Of a stretch of DNA of 64,000 bases, positions 15,712-23,747 are shown piece after piece. Location: NCBI GenBank assembly GCA_963742715.1, contig CAVUMR010000001.1, positions 62,001 through 126,000 on the forward strand. Reading direction: 5' to 3'. The notes under the pieces were generated by a model, which worked only from the letters and a program-made list of their open reading frames with translations, did not search any database and was not told the DNA's origin. Source of the DNA: CAVUMR01 sp963742715. Its GTDB lineage: Bacteria; Actinomycetota; Actinomycetes; Mycobacteriales; Micromonosporaceae. A program made the translations under genes and the position numbers. How positions within the stretch are numbered: position 1 is the stretch's first letter; every line of letters starts with the position of its first letter.

Positions 15712-16788
15712 TCAGGTGCTGTGCGCCAGCGACTCGACCGACGTCCGCTGCGCCGGCGCGGTACGGGTGCCGGCCGACCGGCGCCGCGGGCGGTACCCGG
15801 CGGACGACCGGGCCAGCGCGACCGGGCACGGCGCGGTGTGCAGCAGCGCGTGGCTGACCGAGCCGAGTCGTGGCCCCGAAGCGCCCGCGCGCCGACCCAC
15901 CACCAGCAGTTGGGCGCCCTGCGCCGCCCACCGCAGTGCTTCGGCCGGCGATTCACGCGCCAGCCACTGCCGCACCGGTACCTCCGGATAGTCGCGGCGG
16001 TACCCCGCGATCAGCCCGGACACCGTCTGGCTCCGGTCTGCGGCCACCTCGTCCAGGTTGTACCGCAGCCAGTGGCCGGTACCGAGGCCCGGCGCCGCGG
16101 CACCGGCCCAGGCGTGTACGACGGTCAGCGCGATCCCCCGTAGCGCCGCCTCGCGGAAGGCGAAATCGAGGGTGGCATCCGACTCGGGCGATCCGTCCAC
16201 ACCGACCACTACCCGACGTTGGGACAGTCCGGTGGGCACCCCGCCGACGCGCGGGCGCGAGATCGTTGAAGGGTTGTCCAGCAACCGCAGGTCCGACTCG
16301 CGTACCACGATCACCGGCGTCCGGGAGTGCGATGCCAGGTGTACCGCCGTCGATCCGGCCAGCAGCGCGGTGCAACCGCCCCGGCCTCGGTGGCCGACCA
16401 CCACGAGCGTCGCCCGAGCGGCTTCGGCGGCGAGTACTGCGCTCGCGGAACCGGCGATGAGATCGCCGTCCACCAGCAGGTCCGGCGCGATCAGATTTGC
16501 CCGGCGGACGAACGCGGCGAGCATGTCCGCCGCCTCGCCCCGCTGGTCGGCCAGGTGCCGCAGCTCGCGGACGCCGGGCAGGGTCGCCACCCCAGCCTGC
16601 CCACCGGCAGTGTTCCCATCGGCTGGTCGCGGCGCCCGGGCCACGCCCGGCGACCCGGTGAACGCGGTCACCAGACGCAACGGACGCCGGCGCCAGCGCG
16701 CCTCCTGGATCGCCACGTCAAGCGCGGCCAGACTAGGTTCTGAGCCGTCCACCCCGACCACCACCGGAACGCCGGCAAGCCTGGTCAT
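15712..16788 (-). CDS. Tandem universal stress protein (two Usp domains)
   Basis: A 358-residue cytosolic protein with two Usp domains. Domain 1 (about residues 6-165) opens VPVVVGVDGSEPSLAALDVA and has the ATP-binding G-x2-G-x9-G(S/T) signature GHRGRGGCTALLAGST. Domain 2 (about 195-330) repeats VVVGVDGSPESDATLDFA and a looser GRRAGASGPRLGSVSHA. A basic tail follows. Such proteins bind ATP and help survival in hypoxia or stasis. ATG at 16786-16788 has GGGAGG about 9 nt upstream. The upstream region carries a precise two-copy operator (16876-16918), which suggests dedicated control. It is convergent with the tRNA. Confidence 0.92.
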   Translation of the reverse strand: MTRLAGVPVVVGVDGSEPSLAALDVAIQEARWRRRPLRLVTAFTGSPGVARAPRPADGNTAGGQAGVATLPGVRELRHLADQRGEAADMLAAFVRRANLIAPDLLVDGDLIAGSASAVLAAEAARATLVVVGHRGRGGCTALLAGSTAVHLASHSRTPVIVVRESDLRLLDNPSTISRPRVGGVPTGLSQRRVVVGVDGSPESDATLDFAFREAALRGIALTVVHAWAGAAAPGLGTGHWLRYNLDEVAADRSQTVSGLIAGYRRDYPEVPVRQWLARESPAEALRWAAQGAQLLVVGRRAGASGPRLGSVSHALLHTAPCPVALARSSAGYRPRRRSAGTRTAPAQRTSVESLAHST

Positions 16789-16875
16789 GCCGGACCACCT
16801 CCCGCCGAACACCCTCTGACGGACCGCCGCGGAGGGAAACCCGCTTACGGTTCGAACCGGGCAGGACGTTCGGCC

Positions 16876-16918
16876 GATGTCGCCTCTGCGACAACCATGA
16901 TGTCGCGTTTACGACAAC
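16876..16918 (-). promoter_or_regulatory. Twin 20-bp operator upstream of the Usp gene
   Basis: GATGTCGCCTCTGCGACAAC (16876-16895) and GATGTCGCGTTTACGACAAC (16899-16918) are 20-bp direct copies with a 23-bp period. Each contains an inverted repeat TGTCGC-N4-(G/A)CGACA. They sit about 90-130 bp upstream of the Usp start, a layout expected for cooperative binding of a dimeric regulator. I do not recognise the regulator. Confidence 0.6.
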
Positions 16919-17054
16919 GCCTGGCCGGCTTCACCCAAATTCAGCGGACTGGTCCGGACCGACGCGCAGAGCGGCGCCCGGACTCCCAGCCGGGCTTCTC
17001 AACCGGCCCCAGCGGCGTTCACACCGGCAAATGAGCCGGCTCGGGCTAGCGCCG

Positions 17055-17141
17055 TCGGGCTCTCAGCCGGGTCGGGCTCTCAGCGGGCTCGGGCTCTCAG
17101 TTGGCTCGGGCTCAGGGGCGGGCTCTCAGCCGGGTCGGGAC
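17055..17141. repeat. 17-bp tandem repeat reaching into the rdgB stop
   Basis: TCGGGCTCTCAG(C/T)(C/G/T)GG(G/C) recurs with a 17-bp period at 17055-17105, then in shortened form to 17141. The last element, CTCAGCCGGGTCGGG at 17125-17139, includes the rdgB stop codon (17126-17128) and the codons for its last residues RPG; an identical copy is at 17062-17076. The rest of 16919-17054 shows no gene. Confidence 0.85.
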
Positions 17142-17755
17142 GCACTCAACTCGGCGGCCACCACCTCGGCCAGCGCCCGGAAGGCCCGGCCACGGTGACT
17201 GATCGCGTCCTTCTCCGCCGGCGGCATCTCCGCGGTGGTGCGCTGCTCCCCATCGGATACGAAGATCGGGTCGTACCCGAACCCGTGCTGGCCGCGCGGC
17301 TCGCGGATCAGCCGTCCGGACACCTCGCCGGTCACCACGTGTTCCCGCCCATCCGGCAGCACCAGCGCGGCGGCACAGACGAAGGCAGCTGCCCGATGCT
17401 CGTCCGGTACGTCCGCGAGCTGCCCGAGCAGCAGGCTCAGGTTCGCCTCGTCGTCGCCGTGCCGGCCGGCCCAGCGGGCACTGAGTACGCCGGGCATCCC
17501 GTTCATCGCCACGACCGCCAGCCCGGAATCGTCCGCGATCGTGGGCAGACCTGTGTACCGCAGGCCCTCCCGGGCCTTGAGCAGCGCGTTGTCCGCGAAG
17601 GTGAGGCCGGTCTCCGGGGCTTCGGGATAGGTCGGTACGTCCGCGAGCCCGACCAGCTCGATCGGGTGGCCGCCGAGCGCGCCGTCGAGGATCCGGCGCA
17701 GCTCGGCCAGCTTCTTCGCGTTGCGACTGGCCAGCAGGGCGCGGGTGGTCGCCAT
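17126..17755 (-). CDS. rdgB: Non-canonical purine NTP pyrophosphatase (RdgB/HAM1)
   Basis: A 209-residue house-cleaning enzyme that hydrolyses dITP, XTP and dITP-like nucleotides to monophosphates. Family marks in order: LLASRNAKKLAELRRIL (phosphate-binding), GLTFADNALLKAREG with the metal-binding acidic residue, ADDSGLAV, GVLSARWAG, RGQHGFGYDPIF and SHRGRAFRAL. Length is normal. Its ATG overlaps the rph stop codon by one base (TGATG), and it is the last gene of the murI-MBL-rph-rdgB series, the same order as in Mycobacterium tuberculosis. Confidence 0.96.
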   Translation of the reverse strand: MATTRALLASRNAKKLAELRRILDGALGGHPIELVGLADVPTYPEAPETGLTFADNALLKAREGLRYTGLPTIADDSGLAVVAMNGMPGVLSARWAGRHGDDEANLSLLLGQLADVPDEHRAAAFVCAAALVLPDGREHVVTGEVSGRLIREPRGQHGFGYDPIFVSDGEQRTTAEMPPAEKDAISHRGRAFRALAEVVAAELSASRPG

Positions 17756-18534
17756 CAGCCACCCGCCGCCGGGTCACCCGCCGCCGCGCCGGCCGTCGAC
17801 CCGAGTGGCGTGGCGAGCGCGAGAGCCTGTCGTCCGGTCAACTCGGCGCAGCCCGCGACCGCGAGGTCGAGCAGCTCATCGAGCGCCTTGCGGTCGAAAA
17901 CGCCGGACTCGCCGGTGCCCTGCACCTCGACGAACTCCCCGGTGCCGGTGCAGACCACGTTCATGTCGACCTCGGCCGACACGTCCTCGTCGTAGCACAG
18001 GTCGAGCCGCGGTTCGCCGGCCACCACGCCCACGCTGACCGCCGCGACCGAACGGCGCAGCGCCTTCTCCGCCGAGGCGGCGAGCAGCTTGCGGTCGGCC
18101 AGCCAGTGCACCGCGTCGGCGAGCGCAACATACGCCCCGGTGATCGCCGCGGTGCGGGTGCCGCCGTCGGCCTGCAGCACGTCGCAGTCGAGCACGATCG
18201 AGTTCTCCCCGAGCGCCTTGAGGTCCACGCAGGCGCGCAGGCTGCGCCCGACCAGGCGGCTGATCTCATGGGTGCGGCCGCCGACCCGGCCACGGATGCT
18301 CTCCCGGTCACCCCGGGTGTTCGTGGCGCGCGGCAGCATCGCGTATTCCGCGGTCACCCAGCCGGAGCCGGACCCGCGCCGCCACCGGGGCACGCCCTCG
18401 GTCACGCTCGCCGTACACAAAACCCGGGTGTTGCCGAACTCGACGAGCACCGAGCCTTCCGGATGGATCGACCAGCCGCGGATCAGATTCACGGGGCGCA
18501 GGTCGGCCGGGGCACGTCCGTCGGGTCGCGTCAT
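17755..18534 (-). CDS. rph: Ribonuclease PH
   Basis: A 259-residue phosphorolytic 3'-5' exoribonuclease that trims tRNA 3' ends. It shows the family core RPVNLIRGWSIHPEGSVLVE, GWVTAEYAMLPRATNTR, the conserved QADGGTRTAAITGAYVALAD block, DLCYDEDVSAEVDMNVV and VQGTGESGVFDRKALDELLD. The open frame starts earlier, but ATG at 18532-18534 (MTRPDGRAPADLRPV) is the family start, with a -10-like TACGCT 7 nt ahead. It is followed with one-base overlap by rdgB. Confidence 0.97.
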   Translation of the reverse strand: MTRPDGRAPADLRPVNLIRGWSIHPEGSVLVEFGNTRVLCTASVTEGVPRWRRGSGSGWVTAEYAMLPRATNTRGDRESIRGRVGGRTHEISRLVGRSLRACVDLKALGENSIVLDCDVLQADGGTRTAAITGAYVALADAVHWLADRKLLAASAEKALRRSVAAVSVGVVAGEPRLDLCYDEDVSAEVDMNVVCTGTGEFVEVQGTGESGVFDRKALDELLDLAVAGCAELTGRQALALATPLGSTAGAAAGDPAAGG

Positions 18535-18541
18535 GCGCCTC

Positions 18542-18547
18542 AGCGTA
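18542..18547 (-). promoter_or_regulatory. Candidate -10 for rph, leaderless spacing
   Basis: TACGCT on the minus strand lies exactly 7 nt before the rph ATG, and no ribosome site is present between them, as at murI, pncB and bcp in this window. Confidence 0.35.
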
Positions 18548-18588
18548 GGGACGGGCACCGACAGAACCCGCACCGCCCCGCGGGCGAC

Positions 18589-19332
18589 TCAGATCTCGTA
18601 CACCGATCCGGGCCGGACCACGTCGAGCGGACCGGCGAAGGCGGAAACCGCCTCCTCCCGGGTACGGGTCTCGCTCCCCCAGGCCCACACCAGGTGGGTG
18701 AGCAGCAGGTGGCCGACGTCCGCCCTGGTCGCGTGCTCGCCGGCCATCCGGCCGGTCAGGTGCAGGTCCGGCGGGTTGTCCTCACCGTCGAGAAAGCTGG
18801 CCTCACACAGGAACGCCTCGGAACCGCTGGCGAGCTTGACCAGCGCCTCGGACTGCCCGGTGTCCGCGGAGAAGGTCAGCGCCCGTCCGCCGTGCTCGAG
18901 CCGGATGCCGTACGTCTCGACCGGATGGTTCATCAGGTCGGTGATCACCCGGAACGGCCCGATGTCACGCACCCCGGCGGTGAGCTTGTTGAAGGTGTAC
19001 ACGTCGTCGAGACTCTCGCCGCCGTCGTACGACTGGACCAGGCGCCTGGGCGTGTCCGCCGGGCCATACAGCGGTACCGGCGGGAACGGTGCCTGCGGTG
19101 CGTACCGCCGGGCCACCACGTACGAGCAGGCGTCCATGATGTGGTCGGCGTGCAGGTGCGTGAGCATCACCGCGTCGATGGCGTTGATGTCGGTGTACCG
19201 CTGCAGCGGCCCGAGCGAGCCGGCGCCGAAGTCGACCAGGAGCCGGAAGCCCTCCGCTTCGAGCAGATAGGCCGAGCACGCCGCCTCCGGGGAGGGAAAG
19301 CTGCCGGCACAGCCCACCACGGTGAGCTTCAT
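18589..19332 (-). CDS. MBL-fold metallohydrolase (Rv1339-like)
   Basis: A 247-residue metallo-beta-lactamase-fold protein. The metal motif THLHADHIMD (HxHxDH) is at about residue 58, and the later ligands lie in NHPVETYG, FSADTGQSEAL and LLLTHLVWAWG. It is the positional and sequence counterpart of mycobacterial Rv1339, a member of the RNase Z/phosphodiesterase branch for which cyclic-nucleotide phosphodiesterase activity has been reported; that activity here is inference. ATG at 19330-19332 overlaps the murI stop codon by 4 nt, so translation is coupled to murI. Confidence 0.9.
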   Translation of the reverse strand: MKLTVVGCAGSFPSPEAACSAYLLEAEGFRLLVDFGAGSLGPLQRYTDINAIDAVMLTHLHADHIMDACSYVVARRYAPQAPFPPVPLYGPADTPRRLVQSYDGGESLDDVYTFNKLTAGVRDIGPFRVITDLMNHPVETYGIRLEHGGRALTFSADTGQSEALVKLASGSEAFLCEASFLDGEDNPPDLHLTGRMAGEHATRADVGHLLLTHLVWAWGSETRTREEAVSAFAGPLDVVRPGSVYEI

Positions 19333-20210
19333 CGGCCGACCTCGGTGAACGTCGCCCCGGCAGTCGGTACACCGCCGGACGGGGGAAGCGCACCGGCCAG
19401 CGGCAGGGCGACCCCGGCGGCCAGCTCGACGCCGGTCGGCAGGTCGAGGCCGAGGAAGCGGCGGGCGAGCCGGCTGAACGGTTCGGGATCGCCGGTGGCC
19501 AGGAACCGGTGGACCGGCGCCGCACCGGTCTCCGGCCGAAGTAAGTCACGCTGTGTAAGCACCCGGTACACGTCCTTCGCCGTCTCGTCCGCGCTGGATA
19601 CCAGCGTTACATCGATACCCATCACTAGCCCAAGCAGACCTGAGAGCAATGGATAGTGAGTGCAGCCGAGAACGAGCGTGTCCACTTCGGCGCGCTGCAG
19701 GGGCTCGAGATACGACTGGGCGAGACCGAGCAGCTGCCGCCCGGTGGTGACGCCGCGTTCCACGAAATCGACGAACTGCGGACACGCGACACTACTGATC
19801 TCCACCTGCGGGGCGGCCTGGAAGGCGTCCTCATACGCGGCGCTGGTGACCGTGGCTACCGTTCCGATCACCCCGATACGCCCGTTTCTGGTGGCCGCGA
19901 CGGCCCGTCGTACGGCCGGACGGATCACCTCGACCACGGGCACGTCGTACCGCTCCCGAGCGTCGTGCAGACACGCCGCGGACGCCGCGTTGCAGGCGAT
20001 GACGAGCAGCTTGACGCCCTCGTCGACCAGCTGGTCAAGAACGGTCAGCGCGTACCGGCGCACCTCGGCGATCGGCTTGGGGCCATACGGTACGTGCGCG
20101 GTATCGCCCACATACAGCAACCGTTCGTGCGGCAGCTGGTCGAGGATCGCCCGCGCCACCGTGAGGCCGCCGACGCCGGAGTCGAAAATGCCGATCGGCG
20201 CGTCGGTCAC
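19329..20210 (-). CDS. murI: Glutamate racemase
   Basis: A 293-residue cofactor-independent racemase that supplies D-glutamate for peptidoglycan. Catalytic residues are visible: IGIFDSGVGG (Asp10, Ser11), IACNAASA with the first catalytic Cys, and LGCTHYPLLSG with the second Cys followed by His. The family start VTDAPIGIFDSG corresponds to GTG at 20208-20210; the ORF's earlier ATG would add nine residues not seen in homologues. TAGGCT sits 7 nt before the GTG. It heads the murI-MBL-rph-rdgB series. Confidence 0.96.
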   Translation of the reverse strand: MTDAPIGIFDSGVGGLTVARAILDQLPHERLLYVGDTAHVPYGPKPIAEVRRYALTVLDQLVDEGVKLLVIACNAASAACLHDARERYDVPVVEVIRPAVRRAVAATRNGRIGVIGTVATVTSAAYEDAFQAAPQVEISSVACPQFVDFVERGVTTGRQLLGLAQSYLEPLQRAEVDTLVLGCTHYPLLSGLLGLVMGIDVTLVSSADETAKDVYRVLTQRDLLRPETGAAPVHRFLATGDPEPFSRLARRFLGLDLPTGVELAAGVALPLAGALPPSGGVPTAGATFTEVGR

Positions 20211-20217
20211 GCTGCGG

Positions 20218-20223
20218 AGCCTA
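20218..20223 (-). promoter_or_regulatory. Candidate -10 for murI, leaderless spacing
   Basis: TAGGCT on the minus strand precedes the murI GTG by 7 nt with no ribosome site. The rest of the divergent space 20211-20482 shows no gene. Confidence 0.4.
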
Positions 20224-20482
20224 CGCTGTCGGGACACGCCGGCCTGTCCCTGCCCGGACAGATGTCATCAACGTGACACCATGGCCTCGGCGCCTGCTCT
20301 GTTGCCGTTTCGGGTGGCTATCTCGCCGCGACTCCGCCGACGGTGCTTCGCCGCCGCACCGGACCCGTCGGCCGCTGACCGCATGGAAACGACCAGCCAC
20401 GGGTATGGATCGGTACGGTGTCGTCCGCCGGGCATAGCACCCACGTTCCTGTACATGTCGATCTCGGGGAAGAATCGGACAG

Positions 20483-21322
20483 GTGACTTCCAAGTCGTCC
20501 ACCACTCCAGGTACTGGCCGCGCCGGCGACGGGACAACCGCCGGCAGCCGGTCAGTCTCGACCAGCCCGATCGACCCGAGCGACGGGTCGGTACCACCCG
20601 AAGCGCCGGCCGGTAGCGCGAGTCCCGCCGGCGCCCCGCCCGCGGCACCGTCCCAGCCACCGCGCAGTGGCGCGCGACCCGACGAGGCTGGCGGCGGCCA
20701 GGGCGACGCCGCGTCCGGTTGGCCGGCCAACCCGGCGAAGTCCGGCTGGTCCGCCGACGCCACCAACGCTCCGGCTCCCGGTTCCGCCGCGGCGGCTGTC
20801 GAACCGGCAGCGGTCACGTCCAGTGCGATGACCGGCCGGCTGCCGCTCGGACCGCTGACGACTGGTGCCCCCGGAGGCGCCGCGGGGGCCGTGCCCGGCC
20901 CGACGGCCGGACCAGGAGCGCAAGCCGGACCCGGAGCGCAAGCCGAACCCGGAGCGGTGCCGGCAAGCGCGGCGGCGCTCCCCGGTGGCGCGGACACGGC
21001 GTCCCGGCGCAACGCGTACCTGCGTCCCCGGCCGGCTTCGTCCGGCAAGCCGCGGCTGCGGCACCTGGCCGGACTCTGCGGCTGGGCGCTGAGCCTGGCC
21101 GTAGCGGGCCTGCTGGTCGGCCTGTGGGGACTGGTCGCGTTGATCTCCGGGGTGGCTCCCGGCTGGTACGAGCCGGTGATCGTGCTGGTAGGCCTGATCG
21201 GCCTCGGCTTGACGATCGGTGCGCTGCTCACGGTCGAACAACGCCGGCTGCCCTGGATCCTGCTCGGCGGCTCGACCGCCGTACTGGTGCTCGGCACCGC
21301 GATAACCGCCAGCATCGGCTAG
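20483..21322 (+). CDS. Ala/Pro/Gly-rich N-terminal, three-helix membrane protein
   Basis: A 279-residue protein of unknown function. The first ~170 residues are low-complexity Ala, Pro, Gly and Ser with short repeats (PGAQAGPGAQAEPGAV, from a 15-bp DNA repeat near 20915-20955). A basic region (RRNAYLRPRPASSGKPRLRH) precedes three transmembrane helices at about 195-220, 227-250 and 255-279. GTG at 20483 follows GGGGAAG at a longish distance, so the true start could be slightly different. It is inverted relative to its neighbours and sits where Mycobacterium has a rhomboid-like gene (Rv1337), but nothing in it looks like a rhomboid protease. Confidence 0.7.
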   Translation: MTSKSSTTPGTGRAGDGTTAGSRSVSTSPIDPSDGSVPPEAPAGSASPAGAPPAAPSQPPRSGARPDEAGGGQGDAASGWPANPAKSGWSADATNAPAPGSAAAAVEPAAVTSSAMTGRLPLGPLTTGAPGGAAGAVPGPTAGPGAQAGPGAQAEPGAVPASAAALPGGADTASRRNAYLRPRPASSGKPRLRHLAGLCGWALSLAVAGLLVGLWGLVALISGVAPGWYEPVIVLVGLIGLGLTIGALLTVEQRRLPWILLGGSTAVLVLGTAITASIG

Positions 21323-21350
21323 CTCGCCGCCGCCCGTCGGGTAGCACGCA

Positions 21351-21450
21351 TATCGGGTGCGCGGGTATCGGGTGCGCGGGTATCGGGTGCGCGGGTATCG
21401 GGTGCGCGGGTATCGGGTGCGCGCGTATCGGGTGCGCGCGTATCGGGCGG
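21351..21450. repeat. 15-bp tandem repeat, six copies plus a partial
   Basis: TATCGGGTGCGCGGG repeats every 15 bp from 21351; the fifth and sixth copies end GCGCG, and a seventh partial copy ends near 21450. The array fills the space between the convergent membrane-protein and cysM genes. Confidence 0.95.
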
Positions 21451-21461
21451 CAGTCCGACGG

Positions 21462-22412
21462 TCACGCCCAGAGCTGGCCCTCCAGGTGCTCCTCCGCCTC
21501 GGCGAGGGTGCCGCCGTACGCACCGGTGGACAGGTACTTCCAGCCCCCGTCGGCCACCACGAACGCGACGTCGGCACGCCGGCCGGCGCGGCTCGCCTCG
21601 TGCGCCATCGCGTGCGCGGCATGCAGTACGGCGCCGGTGGACAACCCGGCGAAGATGCCCTCCACCTCGATGAGCTGGCGGGTCCGCAGCAGCGCGTCGC
21701 GGGTACCGACGGAGAACCGCCGGGACAGCACCCGGGCGTCGTACAGCTCCGGAACGTACCCCTCGTCGATGTTCCGCAGGCCGTACACGAGCTCGCCGTA
21801 CCGCGGTTCCGCGGCGACGATCTCGATGTCCGGGTTCTTGTCCCGCAGGTACCGCCCAGTGCCCATGAGCGTGCCGGTGGTACCCAGGCCGGCCACGAAA
21901 TGGGTGATCGTGGGCAGGTCGCGCAGCAGTTCCGGACCGGTCGTCTCGTAGTGCGCCCGGGCGTTCGCCTCGTTGCCGTACTGGAAGAGCATCACCCAGT
22001 CCGGATGGTCGGCGGCCAGTTCCCGCGCCATCGCCACGGCCTGGTTGGAGCCGCCGGCCGCGGGCGAGGAGATGATCTCCGCGCCGTACATCTGGAGTAG
22101 CTGGCGGCGCTCGATGGAGGTGTTCTCCGGCATCACGCAGACCAGCCGGTACCCCCGGAGCTTGGCCACCATGGCCAGCGCGATGCCGGTATTGCCGCTG
22201 GTCGGCTCGAGGATGGTGTCGCCCGGCCGGAGTCTGCCGTCGGCCTCGGCGGCGCGCACCATGTACATAGCCGCGCGGTCCTTGACACTGCCCGTCGGGT
22301 TGCGGTCCTCGAGCTTTGCCCACAGCCGGACCTCGGAACTCGGGGAAAGCCGGGGCAGGCCGATCAGAGGGGTGTCGCCACACGCGTCGAGCAGCGACTC
22401 GTAGCGTGTCAT
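21462..22412 (-). CDS. cysM: CysO-dependent cysteine synthase CysM
   Basis: A 316-residue PLP enzyme. The PLP Lys is in NPTGSVKDRAAMY, the phosphate-binding loop in AGLGTTGTLMG, and the substrate loop in EPTSGNTGIALAM. Its closest known relatives are mycobacterial CysM, which adds sulfur from the thiocarboxylated carrier CysO to O-phosphoserine; the adjoining cysO and mec genes support that role over an ordinary O-acetylserine sulfhydrylase. ATG is at 22410-22412. The C-terminal EEHLEGQLWA closes the active site in that enzyme type. It is 27 nt downstream of cysO. Confidence 0.95.
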   Translation of the reverse strand: MTRYESLLDACGDTPLIGLPRLSPSSEVRLWAKLEDRNPTGSVKDRAAMYMVRAAEADGRLRPGDTILEPTSGNTGIALAMVAKLRGYRLVCVMPENTSIERRQLLQMYGAEIISSPAAGGSNQAVAMARELAADHPDWVMLFQYGNEANARAHYETTGPELLRDLPTITHFVAGLGTTGTLMGTGRYLRDKNPDIEIVAAEPRYGELVYGLRNIDEGYVPELYDARVLSRRFSVGTRDALLRTRQLIEVEGIFAGLSTGAVLHAAHAMAHEASRAGRRADVAFVVADGGWKYLSTGAYGGTLAEAEEHLEGQLWA

Positions 22413-22439
22413 GGTCGCCTCCAGAGGCGGTCGGGTCGA

Positions 22440-22718
22440 CTACGCTCCGCCGGCTACGGCGGGCAGGATCGTGACGTTGTCCCCGTCGGCGAGCTTGGTG
22501 TCGAGAGCGCCGGTGAACCGCACATCCTCGTCGTTCACGTACACGTTGACGAAGCGGTGCAGGTCGCCACTGTCGGTGACCAGGCGGCCGCGAAGCCCGG
22601 GGTGCCGGGTGTCCAGGTCGGCGAACAGGTCGGCGAGCGTGTCGCCGGTGCCTTCGACCGCCTTCGCGCCGTCGGTGTGGGTACGCAGGATGGTCGGGAT
22701 GCGAACTTCGATGGCCAT
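22440..22718 (-). CDS. cysO: Sulfur carrier CysO (ubiquitin-like) with an extra C-terminal Ala
   Basis: A 92-residue ThiS/MoaD-like beta-grasp protein that carries sulfide as a C-terminal thiocarboxylate for CysM. It matches mycobacterial CysO through PTILRTHTDGAKAVEG, LHRFVNVYVNDEDVRFTG and DGDNVTILPAVAGG. In the known protein the chain ends at Gly-Gly; here the codons at 22443-22451 read Gly-Gly-Ala before the TAG, so one residue must be removed before activation. ATG at 22716-22718 has AAGGAG about 9 nt upstream; the longer open frame runs back through a repeat. It lies between mec and cysM on the same strand. Confidence 0.93.
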   Translation of the reverse strand: MAIEVRIPTILRTHTDGAKAVEGTGDTLADLFADLDTRHPGLRGRLVTDSGDLHRFVNVYVNDEDVRFTGALDTKLADGDNVTILPAVAGGA

Positions 22719-22911
22719 GGCCGGATAACTCCTTGCTGGACGATTCGGTGACGATGTCCGGTACGGACGATTCCGCGGTACGACGAAGGTGCCCGATGCG
22801 AGGTGCCCGATGCGAGGTGCCGACAAAGACCCTGGCCGCCGGGCCCCGGCAGTCGAGGTCGCGGTGCCGGTCGGGCGATGTGCCAGGTACCGGCGTCGGC
22901 CGGCCAGGGCC

Positions 22912-23445
22912 TCAGCGCTCGGTCGGACAGTCGTAGACGACAGACGTCGGGGTGTGGCCGAACATGTACGACTGGACCGCGTCCGGGTCGTCCGAGGCGT
23001 CGATGTCGCGAGCAGCGGTAACGCCGGTCCCGGCGGCCGGCTCGGTGACCTCGACCGGCTCCTCGGTGACCGCCCCGTCGACGATGCGGTACGACCGGAA
23101 CTCGGTGGTATCCGGTTCGCGGGTGGAGACCAGGACGTAGTGGGCGCCCGGCTCGAAGGCGAAACCGATGTCGGTACGGGACGGGTATGCCTCGGTGGCG
23201 GTGTGCGAGTGGTAGATCACCACCGGCTCCTCGTCCCGCTCGTCCATCTCCCGCCAGACCCGCAGCTGCTCGCCCGAGTCGAACCGGTAGAACGTCGGCG
23301 ACCGCTCCGCATTGGTCATCGCCTGGAACCGGACCGGCCGGTCGGTGCCGGCCGGGCCGGTGACGACGCCACACGCCTCGTCGGGATGGTCCCGACGAGC
23401 ATGCGCAATGATCGCGTCGTAGACGGTCCGGTCGATGCGGAGCAC
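22912..23445 (-). CDS. mec: JAMM metallopeptidase Mec (CysO-cysteine hydrolase)
   Basis: A 177-residue JAB1/MPN+ zinc peptidase. The catalytic Glu is in HARRDHPDEACGVV, and the zinc site H-x-H-x10-D is in YHSHTATEAYPSRTD; TNAERSPTFYRFDSGEQL and RSYRIVDGAVTEEPV match the mycobacterial enzyme that releases cysteine from CysO. GTG at 23443-23445 corresponds to that start. A 40-residue C-terminal extension beyond VTEEPVEV is not in the mycobacterial protein. It is separated from cysO by 193 nt containing a 14-bp repeat (GATGCGAGGTGCCC twice near 22796-22822), so cysO may have its own promoter. Confidence 0.92.
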   Translation of the reverse strand: MLRIDRTVYDAIIAHARRDHPDEACGVVTGPAGTDRPVRFQAMTNAERSPTFYRFDSGEQLRVWREMDERDEEPVVIYHSHTATEAYPSRTDIGFAFEPGAHYVLVSTREPDTTEFRSYRIVDGAVTEEPVEVTEPAAGTGVTAARDIDASDDPDAVQSYMFGHTPTSVVYDCPTER

Positions 23446-23651
23446 GAGGTACAGGTTACCGGCCGGTCCGGAATGTCGAAGTGCTCCGTGGCGCGCGTCA
23501 CGGCGCGTGACCCACCGCGGGCAGGCTGCTCCGTCCGCGCGCCCCGGCGTTGTCCCTGACCGCACGCGGCAGGACCGGCCGGACCTGGGTCAGATGCGAC
23601 CTGCGCCACCCGTCGCCCCACGCAATCGGTCCGCACACCCCGGAATGCTCT

Positions 23652-23747
23652 GCCGCCGCGACGTGCCACCCGCGACCTGCCACCTGCGACCCGCGACCGG
23701 CCTGCGACCTGCCGCCGCGAGGTGCCACCCGCGACCTGCCACCTGCG
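23652..23747. repeat. Imperfect 59-bp-period direct repeat
   Basis: A 37-bp block starting GCCGCCGCGACGTGCCACCC at 23652 recurs at 23711 with a single mismatch; the 22 bp between them are made of related GCGACC(T/C)G motifs. It lies upstream of mec in a region without a recognisable gene. Confidence 0.8.

Noticed and set aside
20483..21322. Rhomboid protease as at the same position in Mycobacterium
   Set aside because: No GxSG motif, no catalytic His helix and only three helices.
21351..21450. Possible CRISPR or iteron origin
   Set aside because: Units are head to tail without spacers, and no replication or partition gene is present; it fits the window's general minisatellite habit.
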